Assembly (NCBI RefSeq): GCF_014651055.1
Contig: NZ_BMWD01000030.1
Coordinates: 18,985-82,984, forward strand
Origin: Streptomyces fructofermentans
GTDB lineage: Bacteria > Actinomycetota > Actinomycetes > Streptomycetales > Streptomycetaceae
Direction of reading: 5' to 3'
DNA: 64,000 bases
A model generated the notes under the pieces. It did no database searches and was not told the DNA's origin. It was given only the letters and a program-made list of their open reading frames with translations. Shown here piece after piece: positions 35,185 to 44,386 of the stretch. The position numbers were made by a program, and so were the translations under genes. Position 1 is the stretch's first letter, and the number at the start of each line of letters is the position of its first letter.

Positions 35185-36630
35185 ATGACTTCCACCCACG
35201 CCTTCTGGCTCGCCGGCCGCCAGGCCACCGGCGAGTCCACCTTCGACGTCACCTCCCCCTGGGACGGACGGGTCGTCGGCACCGTCGCCGTGCCCAGTGA
35301 CGCCCAGGTCGAGGAGGCCGTCGCGGCCGCCCACGCCGTGCGCGACGAGTTCGCCGCGACCCCCGCCCATGTGCGGGCCGCCGCCCTCGACCACGTCAGC
35401 AGGCGGCTCGTGGAGCGGACCGAGGAGATCGCCCGGCTCATCTCCGCCGAGAACGGCAAGCCGGTCAAGTGGGCGCGGGGCGAGGTCGGCCGGGCCGTGT
35501 CCGTGTTCCGGTTCGCCGCCGAGGAGGCGCGGCGCTTCAACGGGGGAGAGGCCCAGCGCCTCGACACCGACGCGGGCGGCCAGGGACGCCTCGCCCTCAC
35601 CCGGCGGTTCCCCAAGGGCGTCGTGCTCGGCATCGCGCCCTTCAACTTCCCGCTCAACCTGTGCGCGCACAAGATCGCCCCGGCCATCGCCGCCGGCGCC
35701 CCGATCATCCTGAAGCCCGCGCCCGCGACGCCGCTGAGCGCTCTGCTGCTCGGCGAACTGCTCGCCGAGACCGACCTCCCGGCCGGCTCCTGGTCGGTGC
35801 TGCCCGTCGCCAACGACAGGATGCCCGCGCTGGTCCGGGACGAGCGGCTGCCCGTGATCTCCTTCACCGGCTCCGACAAGGTCGGCTACGCGATCATGGA
35901 CTCCGTGCCGCGCAAGCACCTCACCCTGGAACTGGGCGGCAACGGCGCGGCCGTCGTGCTGGCCGACTGGGCGAGCGACGCGGACCTCGACTGGGCGGCC
36001 GCCCGGATCGCCACCTTCTCGAACTACCAGGGCGGCCAGTCCTGCATCTCCGTGCAGCGGGTCATCGCGGACGCGTCCGTCTACGACCGGCTGCTGCCGC
36101 GCGTCGTCGCCGCGGTCGAGGCCCAGGTGACCGGTGACCCGTCCGACGACGGCACCGATGTCGGGCCGCTGGTCAGCGAGGACGCCGCCAAGCGCGTCGA
36201 GTCCTGGGTGGACGAGGCCGTGAACGCGGGCGCCAAGCTGCTCACCGGCGGCAAGCGCGACGGCGCCGCCTACGCGCCGACCGTCCTCACCGACGTGCCG
36301 GACGGCGTGACGCTCTCCTGCGAGGAGGTCTTCGGACCCGTCCTCAGCATGCGGAAGGTCGACGGCGAGGCCGAGGCCTTCGCGGCCGTCAACGACTCCA
36401 AGTACGGCCTCCAGGCAGGTGTGTTCACCCGCGACCTGCAGTCCGCCTTCCGGGCGCACCGCGCCCTGGAGGTCGGCGGTGTCGTCATCGGCGACGTGCC
36501 CTCCTACCGTGCCGACCAGATGCCGTACGGCGGGGTGAAGGAGTCCGGAGTCGGCCGCGAGGGCGTGCGGTTCGCCATGGACGACTACACCTACGAGCGG
36601 GTGCTGGTGCTCACGGGGCTCGCTCTCTGA
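35185..36630 (+). CDS. NAD(P)-dependent aldehyde dehydrogenase, possible GabD role
   Basis: A 481-residue aldehyde dehydrogenase with IAPFNFPLNLCAHK, the catalytic glutamate in TLELGGNGA (249) and the cysteine in GGQSCISVQR (287). It is of a different branch from the two aminobutyraldehyde-type enzymes here, closer to the lactaldehyde/glyceraldehyde/succinate-semialdehyde group. Next to pucR and gabT it could oxidise succinate semialdehyde to succinate, but sequence alone does not fix the substrate. ATG at 35185 follows GGGAAA. An 18-bp hairpin terminates it. Confidence 0.87.
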   Translation: MTSTHAFWLAGRQATGESTFDVTSPWDGRVVGTVAVPSDAQVEEAVAAAHAVRDEFAATPAHVRAAALDHVSRRLVERTEEIARLISAENGKPVKWARGEVGRAVSVFRFAAEEARRFNGGEAQRLDTDAGGQGRLALTRRFPKGVVLGIAPFNFPLNLCAHKIAPAIAAGAPIILKPAPATPLSALLLGELLAETDLPAGSWSVLPVANDRMPALVRDERLPVISFTGSDKVGYAIMDSVPRKHLTLELGGNGAAVVLADWASDADLDWAAARIATFSNYQGGQSCISVQRVIADASVYDRLLPRVVAAVEAQVTGDPSDDGTDVGPLVSEDAAKRVESWVDEAVNAGAKLLTGGKRDGAAYAPTVLTDVPDGVTLSCEEVFGPVLSMRKVDGEAEAFAAVNDSKYGLQAGVFTRDLQSAFRAHRALEVGGVVIGDVPSYRADQMPYGGVKESGVGREGVRFAMDDYTYERVLVLTGLAL

Positions 36631-36641
36631 CCCGAGGGGCC

Positions 36642-36686
36642 CGACGACGGCCGGAGCCCGCTGTGCGGGGGCTCCGGCCGTCGTCG
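36642..36686 (+). terminator. Strong terminator after the third ALDH gene
   Basis: A perfect 18-bp stem (CGACGACGGCCGGAGCCC and its complement) around a nine-base loop, 12 bases past the stop. It separates the GABA genes from the carbohydrate locus. Confidence 0.8.
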
Positions 36687-36826
36687 CGTGTGCACGCACC
36701 GAGTGCACCCGGACGGCAGGGCCGTTCCTCCCGTCCGGGTCGCGTCACCGCCCCCGGACGAGGGGCCCGGCGCCGTCAACTCCCGGTGCCGGGCCCCTCC
36801 TTGTGCGGCCGGGCCGCTCCGGACCC

Positions 36827-39715
36827 TCAGCCGGAGAACCCGACGTGTACGAGCCGCACCGGGCCGCGCAGCCCGAGCCGGAGGTCGCGGACCCCGTCGA
36901 CGCGGACCGGGGCCGTCACGGCGACCTGGTCGTACGGTCCCGGTGTGGCAGGGACGTCCAGGCGCGCGACCACGGGGCCGCCGTCCAGACGCAGCCCGAT
37001 CGTTCCGCGGCCCGCCGCCACGACGGTGACCGTCCGGGCGCCCGCCCCGAAGTCGCAGGAGCGGAAGAGGAGTTCGGCCTCGCCGCCGTCGGCGGGGCAC
37101 ACCGCGTCGCCCGAGGTCCTCGACCGGTCCACGATCGCGGCCCCCCGCTCCTCGTCGAAGTCCGCAGCGTCCAGGCCGCGTTCGAGGACGGGACGCGGGG
37201 TGGCTGCCGTGCCGTCCAGGACGACGGTCCCGCGCAGCCGGACGTCCTCGCTGGACGCCCCCGCGAGAAGTTCGTACGGGCCCGGCTCCACCCGCCAGTC
37301 CGACCGGGCCACGTCCCAGAACGCGAAGGCGGACAGCGGCAGTTCGAAGGAGAGCGCGACGGTGGCGCCCGGGGCCAGGCGCACCCGCCGGTGGGCCAGC
37401 AGCTCGCGCCGGGGGCGCGGCACGGGAGGCGCTGCCGCGCGGCCGTAGAGCTGGGCCACCTCGTCGGCCTCCGTCCCGCCGGTGTTGGTGACCGTGAACG
37501 CGACGCGCACGGACCGCCCGCCCGCGTGGACCGAGAGGCCTCCGTAGGCGAAGGACGCGTACGACAGGCCGTGGCCGAACGGGAAGAGCGGGGTGCCCTC
37601 GAAGTACAGGTACGTCTGGCGCCCGCCGATCACGTCGTAGTCGAGCAGGTCGGGGAGGTCCGCGTCCGAGGCGTACCAGGTCTGGGGCAGGCGCCCCGCG
37701 GGGGAGACGTCACCAGCCAGGACCCGGGCCAGCGCGGTGCCGGCCGCCTGCCCGCCGTGCGCGGTCCACAGTGCCGCGGGCACGTCCGCGAGGTCGACGG
37801 CGTACGGGTAGGAGGACGTGACGACCAGGGCCGTACGGGGGTTCGCGGCGCGGGCCGCCGCGAGCAGGCGCCGCTGGTGGGAGGGGAGCAGGAGCGTCGT
37901 GCGGTCCTCGGTCTCCCGGCCGTTGACGTGGGGGTCGTTGCCCGCGACCACGAGCACGACGTCGGCCTCCGCCGCCGCACGGGCCACCGCGTCCTCGCCG
38001 CGTTCCGCGACCTCCAGCTCGAAGATCTCCGGCTCGCCCCCGGCAACCTTCACGCCGTCGGCGGTGACACAGACGTAGCGATCCGTGCCGAGGTGCCTCA
38101 GGAGGTGGCCGTTCCCGTGGGAGTCGAGCGGTTCCAGGCGGAACGTCTCCTGGACGACCCAGCCGCCCGGCCGGTCCGCCGAGGCGCGCACGAATCCGTC
38201 GTCGGCGACCGACAGGTAGCGGCCGTCGGGTGCGCGCAGGGTGAGCACGCCACCGCCCCAGTCGACCAGGGCGAGTTCGGTGCCCGTGCCGTCGGCGGAC
38301 AGGGGCGCGAGGTCCGTGCGGCCCGCGATCAGCGCCGGGTCGAGCGCGCCCTCTGTGCGCGCCCCCTCGGCCGTGCTTGCTGCGGTTGCGGTGTCTGCGG
38401 TGTCGGCGGTGTCTGCGGTGTCTGCCGCGTCGGGACTCCCGGGGACGCGCAGACACGTACCGGCCGAGGTCCTCAGCCGCACCCGGTCCACGCCCTCGGC
38501 GTGGACCACCCGGTCGGCGCCGAAGCGCTCGCGGAGGCCTTCGAGGGGGGTGGAGCGGTGGATGAGGGTGCCGCTGTACCAGTCGAGCTTGCACTCGTCG
38601 GCGAGGAGCCCCACCACCGCGATACGGGTGTCCGCGCCGGTCAGGGGGAGCAGGCCGTCGTTCTTGAGCAGGACGACGGCCTGCTCCGCCGCCTCGCGCG
38701 CGAGCGCACGGTGGGCCGGTGTGTCGAAGTCGGACGTGTCCGCGTACGGGTCGACGAGCGGGTCGAACTCGCCGAGCCGGAAGCGGACCGAGAGCTGCCG
38801 CCGCACGGCCGCCGCGATGTCCGCCCCGGTCAGCAGACCGAGGTCCAGGGCACCCCGCAGGCGTTCGACGACGATCGAGCTGTCCGTGCCGTGGTCCGTG
38901 AAGCTGTCCACCCCGGCGAGCAGCGCGGCGGCGGTCGCCTCCTCGTGCGTGTCGAAGTAGTGCTCGGAGTCGACGAGGTTCGAGGGCGCGCCCGCGTCCG
39001 AGCACACGAGCAGGTCCTGCTCCGTCCAGCCGCGCAGGTGCTCGCGCAGATGGGGCGACACGTGGTTGGGCCGCCCGTTGACCAGGTTGTACGCGGGCAT
39101 CACGCCGGCCACCGCTCCCGCCTCGACCGTGGCGCGGAAGGCGCGCAGGTCGTACTCGTGCAGCACCCGCGGGCGGACGGAGCCGGAGGAGGTGTCACGG
39201 TCCGTCTCGTTGTTGTGAGCGAGCCAGTGCTTGAGCACCGGGGCCGTGCGCCAGTACACGGGGTGGTCGCCGCGCAGCCCGCGCGTGTAGGCGGTGGCGA
39301 CGGCCGAGGTGAGCCGCGGGTCCTCCGAGTAGCCCTCCTCGTTGCGGCCCCACAGCGGATGGCGCAGCAGATTGACCGTGGGAGCCCAGACGTTGAGGCC
39401 CACCCGGTCGTCGCGCGAGCGCATCGCCCTGACCTCGGCGGAGACCGCCTCGCCGACCCGGCGCACCAGGTCCTCGTTCCAGGTCGCGCCGAGCCCGACG
39501 GCCTGCGGGAACACCGTCGCCGGGCCCGTCCAGGCCACCCCGTGCAGCGCTTCCTGGCCGGTGCGGAACGCGGCGACGCCCAGTCGCTCCACCGCGGGCC
39601 CGTACTGGTGGAGCATCGCGACGCGCTCCTCGGGGAGGAGTCGTTCCAGAAGATCGTCGATGCGCTTCGCGAACGGCAGTCCCGCGTCGCGGAACGGCGG
39701 CGTCGGTGCGGTCAC
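36827..39715 (-). CDS. GH3 beta-glucosidase with inserted and C-terminal accessory domains
   Basis: A 962-residue glycoside hydrolase family 3 enzyme. The N-terminal barrel carries the nucleophile in LLVCSDAGAPSN (Asp about 240) and substrate residues in KHWLAHNNE. The second domain (VVLLKNDGLLPL, LVVAGNDPHVNGRETEDRT) is interrupted by a fascin-like trefoil segment (DGRYLSVADDG, GTDRYVCVTADG). An FnIII-like domain and a CBM6-like tail follow. A short TADTADTADTA repeat precedes the insert. There is no signal peptide, so it acts inside the cell, removing terminal beta-glucose from imported oligosaccharides. GTG at 39715 has AAGGAA eight bases upstream. It is divergent from the sugar transporter and shares its operators. 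Confidence 0.9.
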   Translation of the reverse strand: MTAPTPPFRDAGLPFAKRIDDLLERLLPEERVAMLHQYGPAVERLGVAAFRTGQEALHGVAWTGPATVFPQAVGLGATWNEDLVRRVGEAVSAEVRAMRSRDDRVGLNVWAPTVNLLRHPLWGRNEEGYSEDPRLTSAVATAYTRGLRGDHPVYWRTAPVLKHWLAHNNETDRDTSSGSVRPRVLHEYDLRAFRATVEAGAVAGVMPAYNLVNGRPNHVSPHLREHLRGWTEQDLLVCSDAGAPSNLVDSEHYFDTHEEATAAALLAGVDSFTDHGTDSSIVVERLRGALDLGLLTGADIAAAVRRQLSVRFRLGEFDPLVDPYADTSDFDTPAHRALAREAAEQAVVLLKNDGLLPLTGADTRIAVVGLLADECKLDWYSGTLIHRSTPLEGLRERFGADRVVHAEGVDRVRLRTSAGTCLRVPGSPDAADTADTADTADTATAASTAEGARTEGALDPALIAGRTDLAPLSADGTGTELALVDWGGGVLTLRAPDGRYLSVADDGFVRASADRPGGWVVQETFRLEPLDSHGNGHLLRHLGTDRYVCVTADGVKVAGGEPEIFELEVAERGEDAVARAAAEADVVLVVAGNDPHVNGRETEDRTTLLLPSHQRRLLAAARAANPRTALVVTSSYPYAVDLADVPAALWTAHGGQAAGTALARVLAGDVSPAGRLPQTWYASDADLPDLLDYDVIGGRQTYLYFEGTPLFPFGHGLSYASFAYGGLSVHAGGRSVRVAFTVTNTGGTEADEVAQLYGRAAAPPVPRPRRELLAHRRVRLAPGATVALSFELPLSAFAFWDVARSDWRVEPGPYELLAGASSEDVRLRGTVVLDGTAATPRPVLERGLDAADFDEERGAAIVDRSRTSGDAVCPADGGEAELLFRSCDFGAGARTVTVVAAGRGTIGLRLDGGPVVARLDVPATPGPYDQVAVTAPVRVDGVRDLRLGLRGPVRLVHVGFSG

Positions 39716-39760
39716 TCGGGGGTTCCTTCGCGGCAGAAGCGGGCGAGTGCGGCCAGGCAT

Positions 39761-39774
39761 TCGAAGCGCTTCGA
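39761..39774. promoter_or_regulatory. LacI-type operator 1
   Basis: Perfect palindrome TCGAAGCGCTTCGA, 46 bases upstream of the GH3 start. It is identical to the copies at 39941 and 53195. Confidence 0.8.
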
Positions 39775-39901
39775 TGCTGGGCCGCGCGGAGACGGGTGTC
39801 AAGACGTCCCGGCGCACGACCTTCCGACGCAGGCCCTGAAAGCAAGGGGCGACAGAGGCGGTGCGTTGCCCCAAACCTCCGAGGAATCTTGGAATCGGCT
39901 C

Positions 39902-39930
39902 TTGTGCGCCCCAGGGTGTTCACCTAACCT
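39902..39930 (+). promoter_or_regulatory. Promoter of the sugar transporter operon
   Basis: TTGTGC, 17 bases, TAACCT. The predicted start point falls just before operator 2, so repressor bound there would block it. Confidence 0.5.
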
Positions 39931-39940
39931 CGCACCAACA

Positions 39941-39954
39941 TCGAAGCGCTTCGA
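39941..39954. promoter_or_regulatory. LacI-type operator 2
   Basis: Perfect palindrome TCGAAGCGCTTCGA, just downstream of the candidate transporter promoter. Together with operator 1, 180 bases away, it could allow looping over the divergent region. Confidence 0.8.
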
Positions 39955-40096
39955 CTCCGCTCGACTGTCGATGAGCCGCCCCGGGGCCGCGCACATCCTC
40001 CGAGGTCCGCTTCGGCTCAGCCGGTTCCACTCGAGACACCACAGCCGACGGCCCCACCGCCGGGTGTCCTGCTGTGCGCCACGAAGGGTTGACGCA

Positions 40097-41782
40097 ATGA
40101 CGCCGAACACCTCCGCCTCCGCTCCCAGCCGGAGAAGCTTCCTCGCCTCCACGGCGGTCGTCACCGCCGCGGTGGCGGGCGGGGCACCCCTGCTGGCCGC
40201 CTGCGGCGGTTCGCAGGATGGCCGCAAGGAGGGCACGACCTCGGGGAAGGACGCCGAGAAGCTCCTTCCGGCGTTCGTGGCGCAGAGTGTCGTCAGCCCC
40301 GACATCCCCGCGCGCAACGGCTCCGCCGCGGGCTTCACCCGGGCGATACCGCTCGCCGACCTGAAGACCTCGGTCGCGAAGAAGCTCGGCAGCGGCGGCC
40401 GCCTCAAGGTCATGGCGCCGTTCTGGGGCACACCCCCCTCGGGGGACAACCCGTACTACCGGGCCATGAACGAGGCCATCGGCGTCGACGTCACCTGGCA
40501 GAACCAGGACGGCGTCACCTACGACCAGAAGCTCGGCGCGGTGCTCGCCTCGAGCGACATCCCCGACGTCGTGGTGGTGCCCGGCTGGAACCTGAACGGC
40601 AGGATTCCCAGTGCCGTCAACGCCAAGTTCGCGGATCTGGGCCCTTACCTGTCGGGCGACGGCGTCAAGGACTACCCGAACCTGGCCGCCGTCCCCACCG
40701 ACGCGTGGCAGCGCTCCATCTTCGGCGGCCGGCTGCGTGCCGTCCCGATGCCCGCCTCGTACGTCACGGACATCGCGCCCCTGTACCGCCGGGACCTCTT
40801 CGCGAAGAAGGGGTACGACGTCCCGAAGAGCCCCGACGCGTTCCTGTCCTGGGCCGAGGAGGCCACGGACGCCAAGGGGAAGGTGTGGGCCTGCGACGAC
40901 ATGAAGTGGACGGCGTTCAACATCTTCGGCGTCCTGCCCGGCAGCGACAAGGCGCTGTGGTGGAACCTCGACGGCGGCAAGCTGGTGAACCGGATCGAGA
41001 CCGACGCGTACCTCGAGGCGCTGGAGTGGACGCGCAGGCTCTACGCCGCCGACGTGGTCCACCCGGACGCGCGGTCCGGCAAGGCCGGCGGCGACGCGGG
41101 CAACCGCTTCACGGCGGGCGAGGTGCTGGTCTACAACCAGAACCTGTCCTCGTGGTGGGGCAAGATGTCCGAACAGCGAGCCCAGAACCCGGACTTCGAC
41201 ATGGCGGCGTTCGACATCTTCGGCGCGGACGGCGGCGACCCGCGCCTGTGGGCGGTGCAGCCCGCCAACATCTTCACCTTCCTCAGCAGGAAGGCGTCCA
41301 GGAAGCAGGTCGAGGACTTCCTCGCCATCGCGAACTTCTGCGCGGCGCCCTACGGCACCAGCGAGTTCATGCTCACCAACTTCGGCGTGGAGGGCACCGA
41401 CTTCGAGATGGAGAAGGGCCTGCCCATCAAGACGGAGAAGGGCGTCAACGAGGTCAACGGCGCCTTCGACTACACGGGGGACGCGGCGCCGTTCGTCGCG
41501 CACCCCGACCTGCCCGAGGTCACCAGGGGAATGATCGAGTGGCAGCAGCGGATGGGCGCCTTCACCAAGAAGTCCTCGTTCTACGGGCTCACCGTCACCG
41601 AGCCCGGCCGCTGGTCCAACCTCGCCGACGACTTCGAGCAGTTGGAGGACGACGTCGTGCGCGGACGCAAGAAGGTCGGCGACGTCCAGCAGGCGGTCTC
41701 CGAGTGGAAGCGGCAGGGCGGCGACAAGCTCCGCGACTGGTACCGGAAGCTGCTCGACGACAACGGCCCCTCGGCGAACTGA
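40097..41782 (+). CDS. Sugar ABC transporter substrate-binding lipoprotein
   Basis: A 561-residue solute-binding lipoprotein. The Tat-like signal SRRSFLAST and lipobox LLAAC put the acylated Cys at about 36. The large mature domain (LKVMAPFWGTPP, SDIPDVVVVPGW, PANIFTFLSRKAS) resembles LplA/YtcQ-type binding proteins for oligosaccharides. It should capture oligosaccharides at the membrane for the two permeases that follow. GAAGGG lies nine bases before ATG 40097. The operator/promoter region upstream makes it the first gene of the operon. Xyloglucan oligosaccharides are the inferred ligand from gene context only. Confidence 0.88.
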   Translation: MTPNTSASAPSRRSFLASTAVVTAAVAGGAPLLAACGGSQDGRKEGTTSGKDAEKLLPAFVAQSVVSPDIPARNGSAAGFTRAIPLADLKTSVAKKLGSGGRLKVMAPFWGTPPSGDNPYYRAMNEAIGVDVTWQNQDGVTYDQKLGAVLASSDIPDVVVVPGWNLNGRIPSAVNAKFADLGPYLSGDGVKDYPNLAAVPTDAWQRSIFGGRLRAVPMPASYVTDIAPLYRRDLFAKKGYDVPKSPDAFLSWAEEATDAKGKVWACDDMKWTAFNIFGVLPGSDKALWWNLDGGKLVNRIETDAYLEALEWTRRLYAADVVHPDARSGKAGGDAGNRFTAGEVLVYNQNLSSWWGKMSEQRAQNPDFDMAAFDIFGADGGDPRLWAVQPANIFTFLSRKASRKQVEDFLAIANFCAAPYGTSEFMLTNFGVEGTDFEMEKGLPIKTEKGVNEVNGAFDYTGDAAPFVAHPDLPEVTRGMIEWQQRMGAFTKKSSFYGLTVTEPGRWSNLADDFEQLEDDVVRGRKKVGDVQQAVSEWKRQGGDKLRDWYRKLLDDNGPSAN

Positions 41783-41808
41783 GTCCGGACCGAGGCAGGG
41801 AGAACGCC

Positions 41809-42924
41809 GTGTCGCACAACACGGTGCCTCGGAGCAGGGCCGGGGCCAGGACGAGGAACGGACCGGGCACGGCCGCACCCGAGGACGCCGGGGCGGACGC
41901 GCACGGAGCCGCGGGAACCGACCGGATCGGTCGGATCAGCCGGTTCGCGCGGTTCGGCAGGTCCCGACGGACGGCCGGGAGCGGGCGGCCGACGGGACGG
42001 ATCTCCCCCCGCGTCCGCCTGCGGCGCGACCGCACCCTCCTGCTGATGACGCTGCCCGCGGTCCTGCTGGTCCTGCTCTTCAACTACGTCCCGGTCCTCG
42101 GCAACGTCGTGGCCTTCCAGGACTACGACCCCTACCTGAGCGACAACGGCTTCGTGGCGATGCTGCAGAGCCCCTGGGTGGGCTTCGAGCAGTTCGACCG
42201 GGTCCTCGCCGACCCCGAGTTCTGGCACGCCCTGCGCAACACGCTCGTCCTGTTCCTGCTCCAGCTCGTCCTCTTCTTCCCGGTGCCCATCCTGCTCGCG
42301 CTGCTCATCAACAGCGTGCTCAGGCCGCGGGTGCGCGCGGTCGCCCAGGCGATCATGTACCTGCCCCACTTCTTCTCGTGGGTGCTCGTCGTGACCGTCT
42401 TCCAGCAGATCTTCGGCGGCGCCGGCGTCATCGCCCAGACTCTGGCCGACCACGGGTACAGCGGCTTCGACGTCATGACCGACCCGGAGTTCTTCAAGTA
42501 CCTGGTCACCGTGCAGGGCATCTGGAAGGACGCGGGATGGGGCATCATCGTCTTCCTCGCCGCCCTCTCGTCGGTCTCCGACGACCTGTACGAGGCAGCC
42601 GCGATGGACGGGGCCGGACGCAGGCGCCGCATGTGGCACATCACGCTGCCCGCGCTGCGCCCGGTGATCGCACTCCTCCTGGTGCTGCGGGTGGGCGACG
42701 CCCTCACGGTCGGCTTCGAGCAACTGCTGCTCCAGAGGCAGGCGGTGGGCCCCGAAGCCTCCGAGGTCCTCGACACCTACGTGTGGTGGAACGGCATCCG
42801 CAACCAGGACTTCGGCTACGCGGCCGCCGCCGGCCTGATCAAGGGCATCGTCGGCCTGACCCTCGTCCTGCTGGCCAACAAGGTCGCCCATCTCATGGGC
42901 GAGCAGGGGGTGTACAAGAAGTGA
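41809..42924 (+). CDS. Sugar ABC transporter permease 1 (LplB-like)
   Basis: A 371-residue permease. A basic, disordered N-terminus of about 75 residues precedes six helices. The EAA coupling loop is DLYEAAAMDGAGRRRRMWHI and the C-terminus is GEQGVYKK, typical of LplB/YteP-type carbohydrate permeases. GTG at 41809 follows AGGGAG; the longer open frame is the shadow of the binding-protein gene. Its stop overlaps the next start. No ATPase is in the locus, so a shared MsiK-type ATPase, as known in Streptomyces sugar uptake, is likely. Confidence 0.88.
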   Translation: MSHNTVPRSRAGARTRNGPGTAAPEDAGADAHGAAGTDRIGRISRFARFGRSRRTAGSGRPTGRISPRVRLRRDRTLLLMTLPAVLLVLLFNYVPVLGNVVAFQDYDPYLSDNGFVAMLQSPWVGFEQFDRVLADPEFWHALRNTLVLFLLQLVLFFPVPILLALLINSVLRPRVRAVAQAIMYLPHFFSWVLVVTVFQQIFGGAGVIAQTLADHGYSGFDVMTDPEFFKYLVTVQGIWKDAGWGIIVFLAALSSVSDDLYEAAAMDGAGRRRRMWHITLPALRPVIALLLVLRVGDALTVGFEQLLLQRQAVGPEASEVLDTYVWWNGIRNQDFGYAAAAGLIKGIVGLTLVLLANKVAHLMGEQGVYKK

Positions 42925-43877
42925 CCGAAGTGATCGGCAGGCCACCGGCGGGGCGGAGGGGGCCCGTGCGCGGGCCCGGCCGCCGGGCCGCACCCGTGCG
43001 CCCGGCCTGGGAGGAGGAGCCGAGCCGGGTCGGCCTCGTGTCCAAGGCGCTGGTCCTCGGCCTCGCCGGATTCGCGATCCTCTTCCCGCTGTGGATCGTG
43101 GTGGTCACCAGCCTCCAGTCGAAGCGGACCATCGACGAGGTGGGCGGCCTGGTGGTGGTCCCCGAGGGCATCACCTTCGTCGCCTACCAGGAACTGCTCG
43201 GCGGCGGCCAGGTGCAGCGCGCGGCACTGGTCAGCCTCGGCGTCACCCTTGCCGGCACCGTGTTCAGCATGGCCGTCTCGGTGCTCTGCGCGTACGGCCT
43301 CTCGCGGCGGGGCTCGCTCGGCCACCGCTGGATCCTGATGACCCTGCTCGCCACGATGTTCTTCGGCGCGGGCCTGATCCCGACGTACCTGCTGGTGCAG
43401 GCGCTCGGGCTCACCGACACGTATCTCGCGCTGATCCTGCCCAGTGCCGTGAGCGTCTTCAACGTCCTGGTGCTGCGCTCGTTCTTCATGGGCATCTCGC
43501 CCGAACTCGTCGACAGCGCGCGGATCGACGGGGCCGGCGACTGGCGCATCCTGTGGCAGATCGTGATGCCGCTGTCCCGGGCGGTCCTCGCGGTGATCTC
43601 GCTCTTCTACGCGGTGGGCTACTGGAGCGCCTGGTTCAACGCCTCCATCTACCTCACGGACCAGGACATGATGCCGCTGCAGAACGTCATGATCCAGCTC
43701 GTGCAGAAGCAGGAGCGGCCGGTCGGACTCGCCACCCAGATCAACACCGGCCAACTGTCGCCGCTCGCCGTCCAGATGGCCGTGATGGTGCTGGCCCTGG
43801 TGCCGGTCGCGGTCCTGTCGCCGTTCGTCCAGAGGCACTTCAAGAAGGGCATGCTGACCGGCGCGGTCAAGGGCTGA
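42921..43877 (+). CDS. Sugar ABC transporter permease 2 (LplC-like)
   Basis: A 318-residue permease starting with GTG that overlaps the previous stop (GTGA). After a basic N-terminal 40 residues come six helices. The coupling loop is ELVDSARIDGAGDWRILWQI, followed by MPLSRAVLAVISLFYAVGYW. The end, FVQRHFKKGMLTGAVKG, is the hallmark of LplC/YtcP-type permeases. It pairs with the preceding permease to form the oligosaccharide channel. Confidence 0.9.
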   Translation: MTEVIGRPPAGRRGPVRGPGRRAAPVRPAWEEEPSRVGLVSKALVLGLAGFAILFPLWIVVVTSLQSKRTIDEVGGLVVVPEGITFVAYQELLGGGQVQRAALVSLGVTLAGTVFSMAVSVLCAYGLSRRGSLGHRWILMTLLATMFFGAGLIPTYLLVQALGLTDTYLALILPSAVSVFNVLVLRSFFMGISPELVDSARIDGAGDWRILWQIVMPLSRAVLAVISLFYAVGYWSAWFNASIYLTDQDMMPLQNVMIQLVQKQERPVGLATQINTGQLSPLAVQMAVMVLALVPVAVLSPFVQRHFKKGMLTGAVKG

Positions 43878-44182
43878 CGCACGGCCGTCCGTACCCGGCC
43901 GCCGGCCCTCCTCGCGCCCTGCGACTCCGTCACGGCCGGTCCGCTCCTGACCGCCGGCCGGCCGTGGCGGTCCCACCGCACGGACCTCCCGCACGGACCT
44001 CCCGCACAGCGCCACCGCGAAGCCCGTCACGTGAGCCGCACCGCACGGCACGGCACCGAGGCGCCACCGCAGCCCCATCGGGCGGGCCGCGGCGCACGGC
44101 GGCGCCACCGGGCCCCATCCCGTCCGCCAGTCCGCCCGGTCCACCCCGTCCATCCGATCCGCACGAGCCTCCGAGGAGTGTC
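43878..44182. other. Gap between transporter and hydrolase genes
   Basis: 305 bases without a gene. A 9-bp inverted repeat CACGGCCGG / CCGGCCGTG (43931-43966) may be a partial terminator after the permease genes. A 13-bp direct repeat CACGGACCTCCCG occurs twice near 43979-44004. Confidence 0.45.
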
Positions 44183-44386
44183 ATGCGCACGTGTTGCCCG
44201 AGCGGGCGAGCGGTCGTCACCGCCATCGCCGCGAGTAGCGCGGCGGTCGCGGCGTCCGCCCGCCCGGCCGCCCGCACCCCGGCCGCGGGCACCCCGGCCG
44301 CCCGCACCCCGGTAGTGACGGCCCCGACCGCGCCCGCCCACCGGTGGCGCGACGGGCGCGGCCTCGCGTACGGGGAGCCCGTCTGA
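44183..44386 (+). CDS. Small Ala/Pro-rich ORF coupled to GH42
   Basis: A 67-codon frame starting MRTCCPSGRAVVTAIAASSA with GAGGAG four bases before the ATG. It ends in TGATG overlapping the next gene start. The N-terminus looks like a weak signal peptide, followed by repeated AARTPAAGTPAARTP and the tail WRDGRGLAYGEPV. It could be a translational leader for the hydrolase genes or the start of a lost secreted enzyme. No homologue is recognised. Confidence 0.5.
   Translation: MRTCCPSGRAVVTAIAASSAAVAASARPAARTPAAGTPAARTPVVTAPTAPAHRWRDGRGLAYGEPV

Noticed and set aside
36803..40096. A plus-strand frame of over 1,600 codons spanning the GH3 gene and the binding-protein gene
   Set aside because: Its first 1,100 codons are the antisense shadow of GH3; only the part from 40097 has a ribosome site, signal peptide and domain match.
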